From Hyphomonas sp. (lineage in GTDB: Bacteria; Pseudomonadota; Alphaproteobacteria; Caulobacterales; Hyphomonadaceae), in assembly GCA_002700305.1 (NCBI GenBank), contig PACZ01000028.1, forward strand, positions 1-36,976: DNA of 36,976 nucleotides, read 5' to 3'. This document shows, one piece after another, positions 17,339-28,231 of this stretch. Below the pieces are notes generated by a model that saw only the letters and a list, made by a program, of their open reading frames with translations, was not told where the DNA came from and ran no database searches. Position numbers and translations under genes: made by a program. The first letter of the stretch is position 1, and every line of letters begins with the position of its first letter.

Positions 17339-17482
17339 ATGATCCGGACTATCGAAACCCATCTGCCTCAGGACGAATTCGATCCTGTCGAACTCGGCTC
17401 CGTTTCGTCTGAAACGAAGGGTGAGGTGGCAGGACCTGCCGAACTTTCCGGTTCGCAGAATTCCCGCCCTGAAATCGGCTGA
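17339..17482 (+). CDS. Lasso peptide precursor (A protein)
   Basis: This 47-residue peptide starts at ATG 17339 with AAGGAG eight bases upstream; a TTG at 17273 is rejected. The leader is residues 1-27 and ends LGSVSSETK, closely resembling the LGKASAETR end of the astexin leader as I recall it, with the conserved Thr at -2. The predicted core is residues 28-47: ring segment GEVAGPAE and tail LSGSQNSRPEIG. Gly1 would form an isopeptide bond with the Glu8 side chain. FDPVEL in the leader is the likely RRE-binding segment. The core has no aromatic, Cys or Lys residue. By hand calculation the cyclised product has monoisotopic mass near 1935.93 Da. B and C enzymes follow directly. Confidence 0.93.
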   Translation: MIRTIETHLPQDEFDPVELGSVSSETKGEVAGPAELSGSQNSRPEIG

Positions 17483-17501
17483 ACGCCATCCTGGCAAGGA
17501 G

Positions 17502-17532
17502 AATGAGGGCGCAGGTGCGCGCCCTCATTTTT
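17502..17532 (+). terminator. Stem-loop with T-run between precursor and B gene
   Basis: An 11-bp perfect stem (17502-17512 with 17519-17529), a 6-base loop and a run of T residues (17528-17532) form an intrinsic terminator 20 bp after the precursor stop. Partial termination here would give much precursor mRNA and less enzyme mRNA, and could protect the short transcript. It also shows that ATG 17503, buried in the stem, is not the B start. Confidence 0.88.
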
Positions 17533-17574
17533 CCGGCCCGATATCTTATACCCGCCTGCCTGACGAGGTCTTAC

Positions 17575-18267
17575 ATGTCAGCCTTCGGTCTCGCTCCGGA
17601 CACATATTTCTGCGCTTCGGACGGCGCCTATATCTTCCTGGATGCGCGTGCGGACCGATACTTTGCCCATACCGGCGAGGCGGCGCGCCTGTTCTCGGAG
17701 ATCATTGCCGCGGATCGGGCCGAAAGCCTTTCACACAAGGCAGGGCGGTTTGCGGATCACCTGATACGCAAAGGCGTGCTTCTGCTGCCGCCGGCAGCTG
17801 GCCGTCCCCTGGTGGCCTGCGCGGCACCTCGCCCCGATGCCTCGCGTTTCGCAGATGCCAGCCTGCTCGCCGGCACCGCAGGTTCCTCTGAATGGCCCCG
17901 GCTCCTGACCGCACTTTTCCGCAGCTGGACCCTCAAACGGACACAGTCCCTGCGCGGCGTCTTGTCCGGCGCGCGCCGGTGGAAACAGGACTTGCCGGCA
18001 GGACCAGCAAGAACCCTGGAGGAGGTGACAGGACTGACGGCTCAATTCCTCGCGCTCGCCCCCTTCCTCTTCACGACAAAGGACGCGTGCCTCTTCCACA
18101 GCCTGTTCCTGATGCGCTTTCTGGCCACCCATGGAATCTCGGCAACCTGGACATTCGGTGTGCGACTCGCCCCCTTCGGCGCGCATTGCTGGATCGAATA
18201 TGAAGGCGCTGTCCTCAACGATCATCTCGAACATGCAGCAGGGTTCGCGCCCATCCTGGTCATCTGA
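17575..18267 (+). CDS. Lasso peptide B protein: RRE fused to transglutaminase-like leader protease
   Basis: The start chosen is ATG 17575 (MSAFGLAPDTYFCASDGAY), with ACGAGG upstream, giving 230 residues. Residues about 1-80 form the PqqD-like RIPP recognition element (YIFLDARADRYFAHTGEAA) that binds the leader. The C-terminal half is the transglutaminase-like cysteine protease that removes the leader. Its probable triad is Cys172 (DACLFHSLFL), His204 (GAHCWIEYEG) and Asp216 (LNDHLEHA). Fusion of RRE and protease is the usual proteobacterial form. The C gene begins 11 bases after the stop. Confidence 0.93.
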   Translation: MSAFGLAPDTYFCASDGAYIFLDARADRYFAHTGEAARLFSEIIAADRAESLSHKAGRFADHLIRKGVLLLPPAAGRPLVACAAPRPDASRFADASLLAGTAGSSEWPRLLTALFRSWTLKRTQSLRGVLSGARRWKQDLPAGPARTLEEVTGLTAQFLALAPFLFTTKDACLFHSLFLMRFLATHGISATWTFGVRLAPFGAHCWIEYEGAVLNDHLEHAAGFAPILVI

Positions 18268-18278
18268 GGAGGCCGAGG

Positions 18279-20096
18279 ATGCCGGCTGCCTTCTTCGCCA
18301 TGATCTGCGATCCGCAGGATGCCACCGCCAGGGACCATTTTGGCAGGATCCGGACACGCATGATGGATGGACCGGCTCCGCCCACCCTTCTGGAGACGCC
18401 GGGTTTCCTGCTTGCCGATCTGAGCCAGCCTGCCAGGGTCAGCTCGCCCGTGATCGAGATCCGCCAGACAGACGGCCAGTTCGGTGGGGTGATCTTCGGT
18501 ACGCTTTTCCCGCGAAATGGACGCACCCGGCTAACGCACATCCGGCATGTTGCGGCGACCTCGCTGCTCGATACGGGCGGACGCAATATCTACAGCGACT
18601 ATTGGGGGAGCTATATCGCACTGTTCCGGGCAGGCGATGATCTTGCGATCTATACAGATCCCGTATCATCCATCCCCTGCTTCTATTCCGCCTTTGACGG
18701 CGTCACCTTTATCTTTTCGAATCTCGAACTCTGCCCCTTCCTGGACCGGCGCCGCTTCAGCCTCAATCTCCGTTTCATCTCCACGCTGATGGGCTATGAC
18801 AAGATCCAGAACGGCGAAACCGGCCTTAACGAAGTTCGCGAACTTCTCGGTGGCCAGCGCCTTATGGCCCGGACACCTGATATCCCGCCTGAAACCCTGT
18901 GGAACCCGCACGACATTGCGCGCGACGTACTGGAGCCGGGTCCCGAAACCGCGGCATGCCTCCTCCGGGAGGCGGCGCAGCAAGTGGTCGGCGCCTGGGG
19001 CGTCTCCGTCCCGGCGCCTGCCGTCGACCTTTCCGGCGGTCTCGATTCCTCGATCGTCCTTGCCTGTCTTGCGGCGAGCGATGTCCCTTCCCCGCACCTT
19101 GCTGTCCACCACATCGTGGAATCCGGCGACCCGCCGGAAACCGGCTTTGCAAGAGCAACAGCGGCCTTTCTTGGCATCGACCTTGCCGAAATCCGGTTCA
19201 CCCCCTCCAGGCAATTGCCCGGCGCCTCTACCCATCCTGCCTCGGCGCGGCCCTACCGGCAGTTCCTCGCCCGGGACTTCAACGCGCAGCTTGCCGAAGC
19301 GTCCGGCGGGCTGGAGCGGACCTATCTCACCGGCCAGGGCGGAGACCATCTCTTTCACGCGGCTGGAACGCCCTTCGGGTTCACCGACTATTTGCGGCGC
19401 CACGGGCTGGGGCCGGATTCACTTTCAGAACTTTCCAATTCAGCGCGACTGTCGGGCCGGTCTGTCTGGAGGGTGCTCCGGGATACGCTTCCCGAAATTT
19501 TCAGAAAGCCGCACCAATCCCCGCTGATCGCTGGCATAGGAGCGAAGAAGACCATCCTCAATGCAGGTGCACAGGAGCAGTTCGACCCAGCCTATGCCTT
19601 GCCGGACTGGGCGTACGCGCCGGATGGCCTGCCACCCGGCAAGTTCGATCAGGTAAGCGGGCTCCTGCACATGATCCAGGTGCAGGAGCGCCTCTTCCAG
19701 GAAGAGAAGAGAGAGTGTGTTCATCCGTTGATGTCCCAGCCGCTGATCGAGCTTTGCCTGCGCCTGCCGGTTTACCTGCTCTCGGAAGGCGGTATCAGCC
19801 GCGGACTTGCCCGTAAGGCCTTCGAGGGGCGGATTCCCGATCTTGTCCGCCTGCGAATGACCAAAGGCGAAGCGACACGGTACTTTGTCGACCAGCTTCG
19901 GGAGAACCGCGCCTTGCTCCTAGATACGCTTGCGAATGGTGAGCTCGTTGCTCATGGGATTGTTGGCCGCAATGCCGTCGAGGCCTTTCTGCAGGAGGAT
20001 CAGTTCCTGACCCATCCGGCCGGGCGAATGATACTGGTCTACTATGCCATTGAAGCCTGGCTACGGACGTGGAAGTCAGACCGCACGCTCGCATGA
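18279..20096 (+). CDS. Lasso peptide C protein: ATP-dependent macrolactam synthetase (asparagine synthetase-like)
   Basis: This 605-residue cyclase starts at ATG 18279 with a strong GAGGAGG. The N-terminal third resembles the glutaminase domain of asparagine synthetase B but lacks a catalytic N-terminal Cys, as in other lasso cyclases. The synthetase domain carries the ATP pyrophosphatase loop SGGLDSS at residues 252-258 and a TGQGGDHLFHA segment near 350. It would adenylate Glu8 of the core and let the Gly1 amine attack to close the ring. A further MRMTKGE-like motif (RLRMTKGEATRYF) appears near the C-terminus. It is the last gene of the plus-strand cluster; no ABC exporter gene follows. Confidence 0.95.
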   Translation: MPAAFFAMICDPQDATARDHFGRIRTRMMDGPAPPTLLETPGFLLADLSQPARVSSPVIEIRQTDGQFGGVIFGTLFPRNGRTRLTHIRHVAATSLLDTGGRNIYSDYWGSYIALFRAGDDLAIYTDPVSSIPCFYSAFDGVTFIFSNLELCPFLDRRRFSLNLRFISTLMGYDKIQNGETGLNEVRELLGGQRLMARTPDIPPETLWNPHDIARDVLEPGPETAACLLREAAQQVVGAWGVSVPAPAVDLSGGLDSSIVLACLAASDVPSPHLAVHHIVESGDPPETGFARATAAFLGIDLAEIRFTPSRQLPGASTHPASARPYRQFLARDFNAQLAEASGGLERTYLTGQGGDHLFHAAGTPFGFTDYLRRHGLGPDSLSELSNSARLSGRSVWRVLRDTLPEIFRKPHQSPLIAGIGAKKTILNAGAQEQFDPAYALPDWAYAPDGLPPGKFDQVSGLLHMIQVQERLFQEEKRECVHPLMSQPLIELCLRLPVYLLSEGGISRGLARKAFEGRIPDLVRLRMTKGEATRYFVDQLRENRALLLDTLANGELVAHGIVGRNAVEAFLQEDQFLTHPAGRMILVYYAIEAWLRTWKSDRTLA

Positions 20097-20366
20097 AGAC
20101 GGGGACGGCAGGCAGACAATCCCTCCACGGTACGTCACTCTTCGCTTTGAATTCAGGTATGGACCGTCGATCAGAGATCGTTCAGCTCATGGATTGATCG
20201 CTTGCAGTGCCGACTGAGTGCAGACAGGCCGAGCACCAAGGTTGCGCAGCTTTTGCCATAAGCTGCAATGACAATCTGACCAGCGAGTATCCGCGATTTA
20301 GCGAGACGCGAAGATTGGAAGAAGTGTGGCCGGGCCGCCTTGCCCAGCCGCGGATGATCAATCCGG
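20097..20366. other. Intergenic region between lasso cluster and second metal operon
   Basis: These 270 bp separate two convergent units. Minus-strand frames continue past the MFS stop without family motifs. They may be decayed coding DNA, but nothing is recognisable. No strong terminator was seen. Confidence 0.35.
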
Positions 20367-21701
20367 TCAAGTCGCCTTCGGCCAATGTGTGTGCAGTTCA
20401 TCGATAATGAAAGGATGCACCGGTCGGCCTTGCTGGTGGCCTTCTTGGAGGTGGGGATGATCCGGTGGCAGGTCGTTGTGGGTATGCTCGATGCGTTCTG
20501 TATCGCTTGCAGGCCACAAGACGAGTGCCAGCAATGTGCCCGTGGCTGAGAGCAGGCACATTCCAGCAAGGGCCGAGCCCTGTCCCCATCCAGCACCGAT
20601 CCATCCGGCGAGCGGATACGTGATCAGCCAGCAGGCATGGCTGAGGGCAAACTGCGCGGCGAAGACCGCAGGCCGATTGTCGCTGTTTGAAGAGCGCCTC
20701 AGCAGCCGCCCTGATGGGGTTACACTCAACGAATAGGCCGCACCGAGCAGGAACCACCCGGCCAGCACAAGCGGCCAGTGGAAGCCCATCGTGAAGCTCA
20801 AAATGGCAAGCACGCCCAATAACAAAGTCAGAGCGCCCGACGCCAGAAGCAGAGCTGAACGGTCACTTCGCCGCTTCAGGATCGAAGAGATCGACAAGGC
20901 CACCAACATCGAACCGAACCCATAGGCCCCGAGCGCAATCGCGTAAGCCGTTTGGGAAAGGCCGAGTTCTTCCCGTACGATTACGACCGTATTGACGATG
21001 ACCATTGCCCCGGCCGCCGCTGCCGACAGCGTGATAGCCAAAAGGCCCACAAGCCGGGGCGTTGCCAGGTAGATGCGTATCCCGCGTGTCGTGCGCTCGA
21101 ACACACTCCCCTGCTGCGGGCCTGTCGCGCGCTGAACAACAAGCCCGGAGGTGATGACCAGCAAGGCGGAAGCAACGAACCCGACGGACGTGCCCGCAAA
21201 CAGTCCATTGAAACTGATCACGGTCAGGAGTGCCGCAGCGATCATGGGGCTTGTCAGGCTTTCCATATCGTAGGCGAGCCGGGAAAGCGACAGTGCTTTC
21301 GTATAGGTTTCCTCATCCGGCAGGATGTCCGGAATGGTCGCCTGGAAGGTCGGCGTAAAAGCCGCCGATGCAGATTGCAGGAGAAAGATCAGGACGTAGA
21401 CTTGCCAGACCTCGGTCACGAACGGCAGCACAAGGGCGATGGCCGCTCTCACAATGTCCATGGCGACGAGGAATGCACGGCGGGGTAATCGACTTGCGAA
21501 GGCCCCTACGACTGGCGCGATAGTGATATAAGCCACCATCTTGATCGCAAGGGCAGTGCCCAGCACCTGACCCGCCGCTTCACCCGCTAGTTCGTAGGCC
21601 AGCAATCCCAGCGCGACCGTCAGCAATCCGGTGCCGACGAGGGCAACGACCTGCGCAAGGAACAGGTGCCGGTAGGTGCGCTGGGAAAGAATGCTGAGCA
21701 T
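20367..21701 (-). CDS. MFS metal exporter with His-rich C-terminal tail (NreB-like)
   Basis: This 444-residue protein has about twelve hydrophobic segments in the MFS-3 pattern, starting LSQRTYRHLFLAQVVALVGTGL. The soluble tail after about residue 400 is unusually His-rich (EHTHNDLPPDHPHLQEGHQQ and a final DELHTHW). NreB nickel-resistance exporters share this combination of MFS body and His tail. It sits 26 bp after the CzcA-type pump gene, so it is probably the last gene of that operon. It would move the ion from the cytoplasm to the periplasm, where the RND complex completes export. Nickel or cobalt is the best guess. Confidence 0.8.
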   Translation of the reverse strand: MLSILSQRTYRHLFLAQVVALVGTGLLTVALGLLAYELAGEAAGQVLGTALAIKMVAYITIAPVVGAFASRLPRRAFLVAMDIVRAAIALVLPFVTEVWQVYVLIFLLQSASAAFTPTFQATIPDILPDEETYTKALSLSRLAYDMESLTSPMIAAALLTVISFNGLFAGTSVGFVASALLVITSGLVVQRATGPQQGSVFERTTRGIRIYLATPRLVGLLAITLSAAAAGAMVIVNTVVIVREELGLSQTAYAIALGAYGFGSMLVALSISSILKRRSDRSALLLASGALTLLLGVLAILSFTMGFHWPLVLAGWFLLGAAYSLSVTPSGRLLRRSSNSDNRPAVFAAQFALSHACWLITYPLAGWIGAGWGQGSALAGMCLLSATGTLLALVLWPASDTERIEHTHNDLPPDHPHLQEGHQQGRPVHPFIIDELHTHWPKAT

Positions 21702-21727
21702 TGTCGAACCTTTGAAGCCTTGTCCTT

Positions 21728-24913
<3,186 letters not shown>

Positions 24914-26167
24914 CTAGTGGTCGTGGCTCGCGCCAGACTTTTCGATGTCGGCTTTGATGAGGTAGGAGTTCTCGGTGACGTAGGTCTCGCCCGGCTTCAC
25001 GCCGCCAAGGATCTCGGCATACTCACCATCCCGCCGACCGATATCCAGCATCCGAACTTCGTAGGTCTCATCGACCTTTGCGTAGACCACGGTGAAATCC
25101 CGGAACGACTGCAAGCCGGACTCCCGAACCGCCAGAGGCACTTCGGTTTCAGCGGTCGTCACTTCCGCCATGATCCGCATACCGGGCTGCAGCCCCGAAT
25201 CCGCGGGCAGATCAGCGACGGCAACGCGGGTTTGAGATTCAACGCCTGCCAATGGAAGGAAGCGGGAAATCATCGTTTCGATGTTCAGATCACCGCCTGC
25301 CACACCGAGGCTCACCTTCTGGCCCGGCTTCACCTTCGCGACATCCCTCGGAAACACATGAAGGCGCGCTTCGGCGTTCGCAAAATCTGCGATCACGAAA
25401 AGGGCCTCGCTTCCGGCCACATCGCCCGCATTGGTATGACGCTCAAGGATCGTCCCGGAAACCGGAGCCGGAACGGTGTATTCCTGCAAGCTGGAGGACG
25501 ACTCCACGACGGCCAGCGTTTGTCCTCTGCGGACATAGTCGCCCACTTGCGCATTGACGGATTTCACCGGCCCCGGATAGCGCGCGCGGACTTCTGCTGT
25601 TGCGGACGGAGAAAGTTCTACAGTGCCCGACACGGTGATTACGTCACGGATAGAAGCCGGTCCGGCGTCCTCCACTGCAACGCCCGCTTCGGCAGCAACG
25701 TCATCAGGGATCGTGGTGCGCCCCTCGAAGGATTCGTAGCGCCAGCTCGATGTCTTTCCGCCCTGGCGCGCCACGACCTCGACCTCGAACGAGTGCGGCT
25801 CGATGACCACCCCGTCGCCCATGAGATAGTCCTGGCGAGGTGTGAAGGAGAACTCATCAACGATGTCGCCCAAACGATGCAGCCTGACGGTCAGGTCAAC
25901 GCTGGACGGATTAGCGGGTTCCCCGTTCCGGTATGGATAGATGCGAAACTGAGGCGGCACGCCGGTCTCGAAAATCGTCATTTCAACGGCAAAGTCTCCA
26001 TCTTCCAGCAAACGGCCATTGTGCGGCCCTCTGGCATAGTCGTCCGCCGCCTCAGTTTCATGGCCATGACCATGATCTTCCGGTCCGGACGTCGCGTCAC
26101 CGCAGCTTGCGAGCGCCAGGAGACCGGCAAATGCGGCTGCGCCGATCAGTTGTTTATAATGTTTCAT
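24914..26167 (-). CDS. czcB: CzcB-like periplasmic adaptor of the second RND operon
   Basis: This 417-residue lipoprotein (lipobox LASC near residue 22) starts with a His-rich stretch (DHGHGHETEAADD). An N-terminal CzcB-specific domain follows (GPHNGRLLEDGDFAVEMTIF, then GVPPQFRIYPY). The lipoyl domain, a short hairpin and beta-barrel come next, and it ends SGASHDH. The extra N-terminal domain distinguishes it from the adaptor at 9884-11125. The ATG overlaps the stop of the outer-membrane factor gene (ATGA). Confidence 0.92.
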   Translation of the reverse strand: MKHYKQLIGAAAFAGLLALASCGDATSGPEDHGHGHETEAADDYARGPHNGRLLEDGDFAVEMTIFETGVPPQFRIYPYRNGEPANPSSVDLTVRLHRLGDIVDEFSFTPRQDYLMGDGVVIEPHSFEVEVVARQGGKTSSWRYESFEGRTTIPDDVAAEAGVAVEDAGPASIRDVITVSGTVELSPSATAEVRARYPGPVKSVNAQVGDYVRRGQTLAVVESSSSLQEYTVPAPVSGTILERHTNAGDVAGSEALFVIADFANAEARLHVFPRDVAKVKPGQKVSLGVAGGDLNIETMISRFLPLAGVESQTRVAVADLPADSGLQPGMRIMAEVTTAETEVPLAVRESGLQSFRDFTVVYAKVDETYEVRMLDIGRRDGEYAEILGGVKPGETYVTENSYLIKADIEKSGASHDH

Positions 26168-27438
26168 GGGAGGGTCTCCTCGCGCTGACCGGCTTCTCCG
26201 ATCAGGTGGGTCAATTCGATATTGTTCAGGATGTGGGATCGGAGGTAGATCAGGCGTTCTTCCCGAAGCGCCGTCAGCGTTCTTTGCGCGTCGAATACAT
26301 CGAGATATGAAAATGCACCGCGATTGTAGCCTTCCGTGGCCAGATCAAGCGCCCGCTCAGCTTCCGGCACAAGCGTTCCGTCGATTTCCGTTATGGCGTC
26401 CAGCGCGCTCAGCGATGCCCGCTGAAATGCCATGGCTTTGCGCACAAGCTCCTGCCGCAACGCCTCGGATTCGGCTTCAATGCGGAAGGCTTCGGCTCTA
26501 GCTTTTGCAACACCTGCCTCACTACGCACTCCGGTGCCAAGCGGGATGGAAACGCCGCCTATGATGGCAAGGTCGTCTTCAATACCGAATTTTCGCGCCC
26601 CGACGCTCCAGGTAACGTCCGGAACGCCGGAAGCCCTCTCGACTTCCGCTTTCGCAATGGACCGGGCTCTTTCAGCATCGAGACTGTCCAGGTGCGGTGT
26701 GTTGATGTCGGATGGACCTATCGCGCGAGCCGAAGGGGAAAGCTCCATAACGGAGGAGTCCAACCTGATCTCTGCATCACTGCCCCAGTACGAGACCAGC
26801 GCGGCGCGAAGATCACGGGCTTCAATCGCATAGCGACGGGCGTCCGCCTCCGCCTGGAGCCGATCAGATGCTGCGCGTGCAGACGCGAGCAATGGGTCTC
26901 TGGCCGCATCGACGCGGCGCTTGATGGCCGCCTCCAGCGTTGTCGCGATTTCAAGCCGCTCACAGGCGAGCTTCAGCCGCTCTCCTGAGAAAGCTGCTTC
27001 CGCATACAGGTTCTCGATCTCGTGCCGGATTTCATAGTCAGCCAGAGCGAGACCAGATTGCGCAACCGCAACGCCGGATTCAGCCAGCGCCTGACGTGCT
27101 TGACGCTTGCCGCCCCGTTCCCAGACACGTGAGAAGCGGCCGGTGACCTGCAGATTGTCGATGTTGCTGGCGAGACCTGTGCCGGGGAAATCCTCGATTT
27201 CGACAGTCACAGTATCGGCGGGACGAAGACCAGCAATTGCACGCTCCGTTCGCGCCGCAGCGATGGCGGCTTCTGCAGAATCAGGACGGAGGTCAAAATC
27301 GCTCGCTCGGGTGATCGCTGCATCGAGCGTCACCAGCTCGACTGTTTCGGACGGTGGATCACACGAACCGATTTCCGCGACCGCGTATGCGGTGTGAGAG
27401 GCCAGCACGAGTGCGAGGCCAAGATATTTGAAAGACAT
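26164..27438 (-). CDS. czcC: CzcC-like outer-membrane factor of the second RND operon
   Basis: This 424-residue protein begins with a signal peptide (MSFKYLGLALVLASHTAYAVAE). It has the coiled-coil helices of OEP repeats (YEIRHEIENLYAEAAFSGER; EAFRIEAESEALRQELV) and the closing ATEGYNRGAFSYLDVFDAQR motif of CzcC/TolC proteins. It couples to the adaptor and pump encoded next and overlaps the adaptor start by four bases. Confidence 0.91.
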   Translation of the reverse strand: MSFKYLGLALVLASHTAYAVAEIGSCDPPSETVELVTLDAAITRASDFDLRPDSAEAAIAAARTERAIAGLRPADTVTVEIEDFPGTGLASNIDNLQVTGRFSRVWERGGKRQARQALAESGVAVAQSGLALADYEIRHEIENLYAEAAFSGERLKLACERLEIATTLEAAIKRRVDAARDPLLASARAASDRLQAEADARRYAIEARDLRAALVSYWGSDAEIRLDSSVMELSPSARAIGPSDINTPHLDSLDAERARSIAKAEVERASGVPDVTWSVGARKFGIEDDLAIIGGVSIPLGTGVRSEAGVAKARAEAFRIEAESEALRQELVRKAMAFQRASLSALDAITEIDGTLVPEAERALDLATEGYNRGAFSYLDVFDAQRTLTALREERLIYLRSHILNNIELTHLIGEAGQREETLP

Positions 27439-27507
27439 GAAAAAGCGCCCTTGATGGCAGGAACAGACATACCGGACCGCTTTCGCAATCCGGTCGGAGT
27501 TCAGCCG

Positions 27508-27867
27508 TCAGGCGCGTTCGGGGTCCGGGTCTCTCGGCAGGACGGGGCCGAGCCGGTCGAGGCAGTCACCAAAACACCGCTCAGCTGCCCGGAAAGGAAC
27601 AGCGCCGCTGGCCGGTGCGGTCAGATCAATCGCGACAAAGTGCAGGTCCGCATCATGGCTGGAAGAACCGTGCTGCTTGTGGGTATCCATGTCGGAAACG
27701 CCATCTTCGTCTGCATGGCCAGCGTCCGAATGGTGATCATGCCCGTGATCAGCCTGCATATCTGCGACAGCCACGTCTTGCGCATGCGCCCGCGAATGCT
27801 CCACCGGCACCAGGACACCTGATGCAGCGAAAGCAATACAAAGCAGCAATGCGCGAACGAACGACAT
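27508..27867 (-). CDS. Small exported His-rich protein heading the second RND operon
   Basis: This 119-residue protein has a signal peptide (MSFVRALLLCIAFAASGVLV) and a very His/Asp-rich centre (DHGHDHHSDAGHADEDG, then THKQHGSSSHDADLHF). It ends with a conserved-looking LPRDPDPERA. It precedes the outer-membrane factor by 69 bp. It is the positional counterpart of the protein at 12491-12844 and probably buffers or delivers metal in the periplasm. Confidence 0.75.
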   Translation of the reverse strand: MSFVRALLLCIAFAASGVLVPVEHSRAHAQDVAVADMQADHGHDHHSDAGHADEDGVSDMDTHKQHGSSSHDADLHFVAIDLTAPASGAVPFRAAERCFGDCLDRLGPVLPRDPDPERA

Positions 27868-28231
27868 CCGCCCCGACTACATGGCGTAAGTAAATATGTA
27901 AAGAACAGCGGTGCTGAAGCTGAACGGTCAGCAAATTTATTGGAGAGTTCTGTGCTCCCCAACTTTTACCCGGGTTCCGTCGCCATATAGGTCCATGAGG
28001 ACAAATATGCAGCTCTGCACGATGGACTGAAGAGCCGACGGCTGTCGATCCGGGCGTCCGGATGGGCGGCAATTGTCTCGCTTTCCGCCCACCTCCGCCA
28101 AATGCCGAGACAGGCCAGAGACCCATGAATTGTTCGAATTGCGATGATATGGATGAAATGCGATGAGACCTGTTCCGTTTCCGTGCGACGGTCTCATGAA
28201 ACAGGTTCAAGGCAAGTTCCTTTGGTCCGGC
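27868..28231. other. Intergenic region upstream of the second RND operon
   Basis: No gene is supported in these 364 bp. The promoter of the metal operon should lie at the left end. GCTGA-ACGG-TCAGC at 27919-27932 is a small palindrome about 55 bp before the His-rich gene and could be an operator. The right end holds the inverted repeat at 28163-28197, downstream of the isopeptidase gene. Confidence 0.45.
28163..28205. repeat. Inverted repeats downstream of the isopeptidase gene
   Basis: ATGAGACC (28163-28170) pairs perfectly with GGTCTCAT (28190-28197), and the overlapping CCTGTT (28169-28174) pairs with AACAGG (28200-28205). The two pairings are mutually exclusive. On the minus strand this lies just after the isopeptidase stop, so it may be a 3' stabilising or Rho-dependent termination structure. 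No T-run is present. Confidence 0.45.

Noticed and set aside
17503-17574. Upstream ATG 17503 as start of the lasso B protein
   Set aside because: This ATG is inside the terminator stem, has its AAGGAG only one base away, and adds 24 residues absent from RRE-protease proteins.
20171-20596. Possible transposase remnant on the minus strand after the MFS gene
   Set aside because: No DDE motif, terminal inverted repeats or target duplication could be seen; the frame overlaps the MFS gene.
24917-26188. 423-codon open frame on the plus strand
   Set aside because: It mirrors the CzcB-like adaptor gene almost end to end; no motif or signal in the antisense product.
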